Positions 60,370 to 64,000 of a DNA stretch of 64,000 nucleotides are shown one piece after another. The position numbers and the translations under genes were made by a program. Below the pieces are notes generated by a model. It made no database searches and was not told where the DNA came from. It saw only the letters and a list, made by a program, of their open reading frames with translations. This DNA comes from Leifsonia tongyongensis (lineage in GTDB: Bacteria; Actinomycetota; Actinomycetes; Actinomycetales; Microbacteriaceae), in contig NZ_JAAGWY010000002.1 in NCBI RefSeq assembly GCF_010686705.1, forward strand, positions 396,001-460,000. Reading direction: 5' to 3'. How positions within the stretch are numbered: position 1 is the first letter of the stretch; every line of letters starts with the position of its first letter.

Positions 60370-62043
60370 TCAGTCGAGCAGAGCCGACTTGAGGGTGTCG
60401 AGGCCGACGCCGCCGATGTCGAGCGCCTTCTTGTGGAACGCCTTGATGTCGAACGCGGCCCCTTCACGGCGGGCGTACTCGTCGCGCAGCTGCTCCCAGA
60501 TGCGCTGGCCGATCTTGTACGACGGCGCCTGGCCCGGCCATCCGAGGTAGCGGTTCACCTCGAAGCGCACGAAACCCTCGTTCATGTTGACGTTGTCTCC
60601 GAGGAACTGGAAGGCGTATTCGCCGGTCCATGGGCCGGAGCCGTCGGGCAGCTGCTTCTCGAGGTGCACGCCGATGTCGAGGACGACGCGGGCGGCGCGC
60701 ATCCGCTGGCCGTCGAGCATCCCGAGCCGGTCGGCCGGGTCATCGAGGTAGCCGAGCTGCTCCATGAGCCGCTCGGCGTAGAGCGCCCAGCCCTCGGCGT
60801 GACCGGAGGTGCCGGCGTTGCGGCGCCACGTGTTCAGCTGGGCCTTGTTGTAGACGGCCTGCGCGATCTGCAAGTGATGGCCGGGGACGCCCTCGTGGTA
60901 GACGGTGGTGAGTTCGCGCCAGGTGTCGAACTCGGTGACACCTTCGGGGACGCTCCACCACATGCGGCCGGCACGTGCGAAATCGTCGGTCGGCGGGGTG
61001 TAGTAGATGCCGCCTTCCTGGGTCGGCGCGATCATGCACTCGAGCCGGCGGATCTCGGTCGGGATGTCGAAATGCGAGCGACCGAGCTCTTCGACCGCTC
61101 GGTCGCTGGTCTCCTGCATCCACTTCTGGAGCGCATCCGTGCCCTGCAGTTTCCTGCTCGGATCCTGGTCGAGGAACGCGATGGCTTCGTGGACGGACGC
61201 TCCCGGCTTGATCTCGCGCGCGATCGACTCCTGCTCCGCGACCATCCGTGCGAGCTCCTCGATGCCCCACTCGTAGGTCTCGTCGAGGTCGACGGTGGCC
61301 CCGAGGAAATAGCGGGACGCCAGGGCGTAGTGTTCGCGACCGACGGCGTCTTTCTCGGGGGCGTGCTGCGCGAGCTCGTCGGTGAGGAACGCCTGCAGCT
61401 TGCCGTAAGCCTCGGCGGATGCGCGGGCGCCCTCGGCCAGGTCGGAGGCGAGGGATGCGGGCAGCTCGCCCCGGGCGGGCTTGGCACCTTCCGTGAATTC
61501 GAAGAAGAACCCGTTCGGACTGGTCTGCTTGCCGACCTGCGCCGCGACCTCGCGGACCTGGCGGATGGCGGCCACATTGCCGTTGGCGACGCCGGAGCGA
61601 AGGGTCTCGATGTAGCCGTCCATCGCTGCCGGGAGGTTGCGCAGGCGCTTGGAGATGTTCACCCAGTCCTGTTCGCTGTCGGTCGGCACGAGGTCGAAGA
61701 TCTCGCGGAGACCCTGCGCGGGCGAGGCGATCACGTTGAGATCGCGCTGATCGAACCCGGCGTCGTGCTTCTCGATGTCGAGTTCGAGCTCACGTGCGAG
61801 ATCCATTTTGGTGACGCGGTCGATGTCGTCGACCGGTTCCGCCGACCGGATCGCGGCGAGGGTGCGCTTGGCGGCCTCCTTCGCCCGCTCCGCGCCCGCA
61901 GGCGAGTAGTCGGCGTATTCGCCTTCGCGACCGGGCCGGCCGAGATAGACGTGGTACTCGGGGAACAATTCCAGCTGGGTGTCGACCCACTCTTCAGCGA
62001 TCGTGTCGATGGGAGTGGGAGTTCGCTTCTCTGCGTTCGTCAT
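60370..62043 (-). CDS. DUF885-family metallo-hydrolase (peptidase-like)
   Basis: A 557-residue DUF885 protein. The zinc motif is HEGVPGHH (His383, Glu384, His389, His390 by my count), with a downstream EGWALYAERL that supplies a third ligand. The fold is that of carboxypeptidase-like metalloenzymes; the natural substrate is unknown. No signal peptide, so cytoplasmic. First of a three-gene run with DUF4166 and the epimerase; 47 bp after polA. Confidence 0.88.
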   Translation of the reverse strand: MTNAEKRTPTPIDTIAEEWVDTQLELFPEYHVYLGRPGREGEYADYSPAGAERAKEAAKRTLAAIRSAEPVDDIDRVTKMDLARELELDIEKHDAGFDQRDLNVIASPAQGLREIFDLVPTDSEQDWVNISKRLRNLPAAMDGYIETLRSGVANGNVAAIRQVREVAAQVGKQTSPNGFFFEFTEGAKPARGELPASLASDLAEGARASAEAYGKLQAFLTDELAQHAPEKDAVGREHYALASRYFLGATVDLDETYEWGIEELARMVAEQESIAREIKPGASVHEAIAFLDQDPSRKLQGTDALQKWMQETSDRAVEELGRSHFDIPTEIRRLECMIAPTQEGGIYYTPPTDDFARAGRMWWSVPEGVTEFDTWRELTTVYHEGVPGHHLQIAQAVYNKAQLNTWRRNAGTSGHAEGWALYAERLMEQLGYLDDPADRLGMLDGQRMRAARVVLDIGVHLEKQLPDGSGPWTGEYAFQFLGDNVNMNEGFVRFEVNRYLGWPGQAPSYKIGQRIWEQLRDEYARREGAAFDIKAFHKKALDIGGVGLDTLKSALLD

Positions 62044-62090
62044 ACTCCGACCCTATAAGCCGTGTGGCTTGGTCCGCGATGGCGGCGCGA

Positions 62091-64000
62091 TCAGTGGGCC
62101 GCGTCGTCCCAGTTCGCGCCTCGCCCGACCTGGACGTCGAGCGGAACTCGGAGTTCGGCCGCCGTCGCCATGCGGTTGCGCACGATCGCTTCGAGCGCAT
62201 CCCACTCCCCAGGGGCGACCTCGAAGATCAGTTCGTCGTGCACCTGGAGGAGCATGCGCGAGTTGAGGCTCTGGTCGATGAGGTCGGCGGAGATGTTCAG
62301 CATGGCGATCTTGAGGATGTCGGCGGCCGACCCCTGGATCGGCGCGTTCAGGGCGGCGCGCTCGGCGTTGTCGCGGAGCACGCGGTTGGTGCTGGTGAGG
62401 TCGGCGAATGGGCGGCGGCGGCCGAAGATCGTCTCGGTGTAGCCGTCGACGCGCGCCTGCTCGACGACGTTGCGGAGATAGTCGCGCACCGCACCGAACC
62501 GGGTGAAGTAGTCGGTCATGAGCTGACGCGCCTCTGACGTCTCGATGCGCAGCTGCTTGGAGAGCCCGAAGGCGCTCAGGCCGTAGGCGAGGCCGTACGA
62601 CATTGCCTTGACCTTGGTGCGCATGGCGGGAGTGACCTCGGCCGGCGTGACGCCGAAGATGCGCGCGCCCACGAACCGGTGGAGGTCCTCCCCCGACTTG
62701 AACGCCTCGATCAGCCCCGCGTCCTCGGAGAGGTGCGCCATGATGCGCATCTCGATCTGCGAATAGTCGGCGGTGAGCAGGGATTCGAAGTCTTCGCCGT
62801 GTTCGAAGGCCGACCGGATCTCGCGGCCCTCTTCGGTGCGGACGGGGATGTTCTGGAGGTTCGGGTCGTTCGACGAGATGCGGCCGGTCGTGGTGCCCGT
62901 CTGGTCGTAGGTGGTGTGGATGCGGCCGTCGGCTTCGACACCGCGTTCGAGTGTCTCGATGATCTGCCGCAGTTTCGACGCGTCGCGGTGCTGGAGGAGC
63001 AGATCGAGGAACGGATGCGGGTTCTGCTCCTGCAGGTCGGCGAGCGACGCAGCGTCGGTGGAGTATCCCGTCTTCGTGGAGCGGGTCTTGGGCATCTGGA
63101 GCTCGTCGAACAGCACCTGCTGCAGCTGCTTCGGCGAACCGAGGTTCACCTCGTGGCCGATCTCGGCGTAGGCGCGGGCGGCGTAGTCGTTGGCCTTGTC
63201 GGTGAGTTCGCCGCGCAGGCGGGCGAGCACCTCGGCGTTGACCGTGACCCCGGTGAGCTCCATCTCTGCGAGGACCGCGACGAGGGGCAGTTCGATCTCG
63301 TCGAGGACACGACGGGATCCCTCGTCGATGGCGATCGACTGGGCTTCGGCGATGCGGAGCACGTACCAGGCCTCGGTCGCTGCGCTGACCGGTTCGGTGA
63401 GTGGGACGAGCTGGTTGGGATCGGATTGCGGCAAGGACTCGCCGAGGACGTCGTAGACCTGCTCGGCGAGGGTCTGCGGGCCGCCTCCCGGCCGCAGCAG
63501 CCAGCCTGCGAGCCGCGTGTCGAAGGCGAGGCCGTCGACAACGAGGCCGGCGCGGCTCAGCGCCTTGAACTGGGGTTTCGCATGGAAGAAGTATTTCGGC
63601 GCGCTGCTGCTGAGCCACTCCTCGAGGGCGGTGTAGTCCGGTCGCCCGGGAGCCCAGGGCACGTAGGCCGAGTCGTCCTGGGTCGCCAGCCCGAAGCCGG
63701 TGATGCCCAGGTGGCCGCGCTCGACCTGTACGCCGACCGGCTTGCCGTCGGCCGACGCACGCGCCAGCCACAGTGCGAGCTCTTCGTCGATCATCGTCCG
63801 GACGGGCGGAATCGCCGTCGCCGCCGAACTGACGCCGTCGGCGACCGAGCCCTCGAGCTGGCCTTCGGCCTCAGCCGTCTTGAGCAGCCGCTCGAGGAGC
63901 GTCTTGAACTGCAGACGGCCGAAGATGTCGCGCACGGCCTGCTCGTTGATGGGGCGCCGTTCGAGGTCGGCGGGGCCGACCGGAAGCTCGACGTCGTCGA
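62091..64000 (-). CDS. polA: DNA polymerase I, C-terminal three quarters (start beyond window)
   Basis: About 636 residues of Pol I; the 5'-nuclease domain is mostly off the right edge. The 3'-5' exonuclease-like region is present but its catalytic acids look lost: VQVERGH in place of the D-x-E block and HAKPQFKAL in place of the block with a metal-binding Asp, as in other actinobacterial PolA. The polymerase is intact: motif A TADYSQIEMRI, motif B RTKVKAMSYGLAYGLS, motif C QVHDELIFEV. It fills repair gaps and replaces RNA primers, consistent with the neighbouring uvr genes. Confidence 0.95.
   Translation of the reverse strand, partial: DDVELPVGPADLERRPINEQAVRDIFGRLQFKTLLERLLKTAEAEGQLEGSVADGVSSAATAIPPVRTMIDEELALWLARASADGKPVGVQVERGHLGITGFGLATQDDSAYVPWAPGRPDYTALEEWLSSSAPKYFFHAKPQFKALSRAGLVVDGLAFDTRLAGWLLRPGGGPQTLAEQVYDVLGESLPQSDPNQLVPLTEPVSAATEAWYVLRIAEAQSIAIDEGSRRVLDEIELPLVAVLAEMELTGVTVNAEVLARLRGELTDKANDYAARAYAEIGHEVNLGSPKQLQQVLFDELQMPKTRSTKTGYSTDAASLADLQEQNPHPFLDLLLQHRDASKLRQIIETLERGVEADGRIHTTYDQTGTTTGRISSNDPNLQNIPVRTEEGREIRSAFEHGEDFESLLTADYSQIEMRIMAHLSEDAGLIEAFKSGEDLHRFVGARIFGVTPAEVTPAMRTKVKAMSYGLAYGLSAFGLSKQLRIETSEARQLMTDYFTRFGAVRDYLRNVVEQARVDGYTETIFGRRRPFADLTSTNRVLRDNAERAALNAPIQGSAADILKIAMLNISADLIDQSLNSRMLLQVHDELIFEVAPGEWDALEAIVRNRMATAAELRVPLDVQVGRGANWDDAAH

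Overview
The window is high-GC DNA that reads as core chromosome of an actinobacterium, most likely family Microbacteriaceae (Leifsonia-like; genus not fixed). The evidence is the marker set RbpA, WhiA, OpcA, a DUF3099 protein, Cys-less L31, a SUF operon with its own Rieske ferredoxin, and the runs uvrB..uvrA-uvrC-rapZ-whiA and gap-pgk-tpiA-secG-rbpA. Many start codons lie 6-8 nt downstream of a TANNNT hexamer, which suggests leaderless transcripts. I see no phage, IS, integrase, tRNA, rRNA or CRISPR, and no gene-free stretch longer than 300 bp (the longest is 277 bp, before tkt).

Layout. 1-11.7 kb: metabolic and envelope genes (VIT-family transporter fragment, SF2 helicase, MscS channel, SulP transporter, SGNH hydrolase, D-Ala-D-Ala carboxypeptidase, SpoU methyltransferase, sirtuin, histidine phosphatase, glycosyltransferase and alpha/beta hydrolase). 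11.8-18.8 kb: alpha-glucan/trehalose genes (treS, divergent glgA and glgC) with an exonuclease, rpmE2, a lone ABC ATPase and serB. 18.9-22.8 kb: a FabG-like reductase, a DUF3099/zinc-finger/SURF1 operon and an ABC-F protein. 22.9-29.8 kb: the suf operon, heme A synthase (ctaA), a GNAT enzyme and heme O synthase (ctaB). With SURF1 these support Fe-S and haem-copper oxidase maturation. 30.0-38.2 kb: the pentose phosphate operon tkt-tal-pgi-zwf-opcA-pgl, with mostly 4-bp stop/start overlaps. 38.3-42.1 kb: lower glycolysis with secG and rbpA, on the opposite strand and ending at a shared terminator. 42.2-49.8 kb: sodA, whiA, rapZ, uvrC and uvrA, with a LexA-box-like site upstream of uvrA. 50.0-54.2 kb: a five-gene, tightly coupled MoxR/DUF58/DUF4129 cassette between uvrA and uvrB. 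54.3-64 kb: uvrB, coaE, rpsA, an epimerase/DUF4166/DUF885 operon and the 3' part of polA.

Nothing here is clearly a new system. The least understood units are the MoxR/DUF58 cassette with its two unassigned membrane proteins, the solitary SF2 helicase ending in a 13-bp tandem repeat, and the small Cys/His protein between DUF3099 and SURF1. The most useful non-coding observations are a perfect LacI/GalR-type operator before treS, a one-mismatch LexA box before uvrA, an inverted repeat between the SpoU methyltransferase and sirtuin genes, and the recurrent leaderless promoters.
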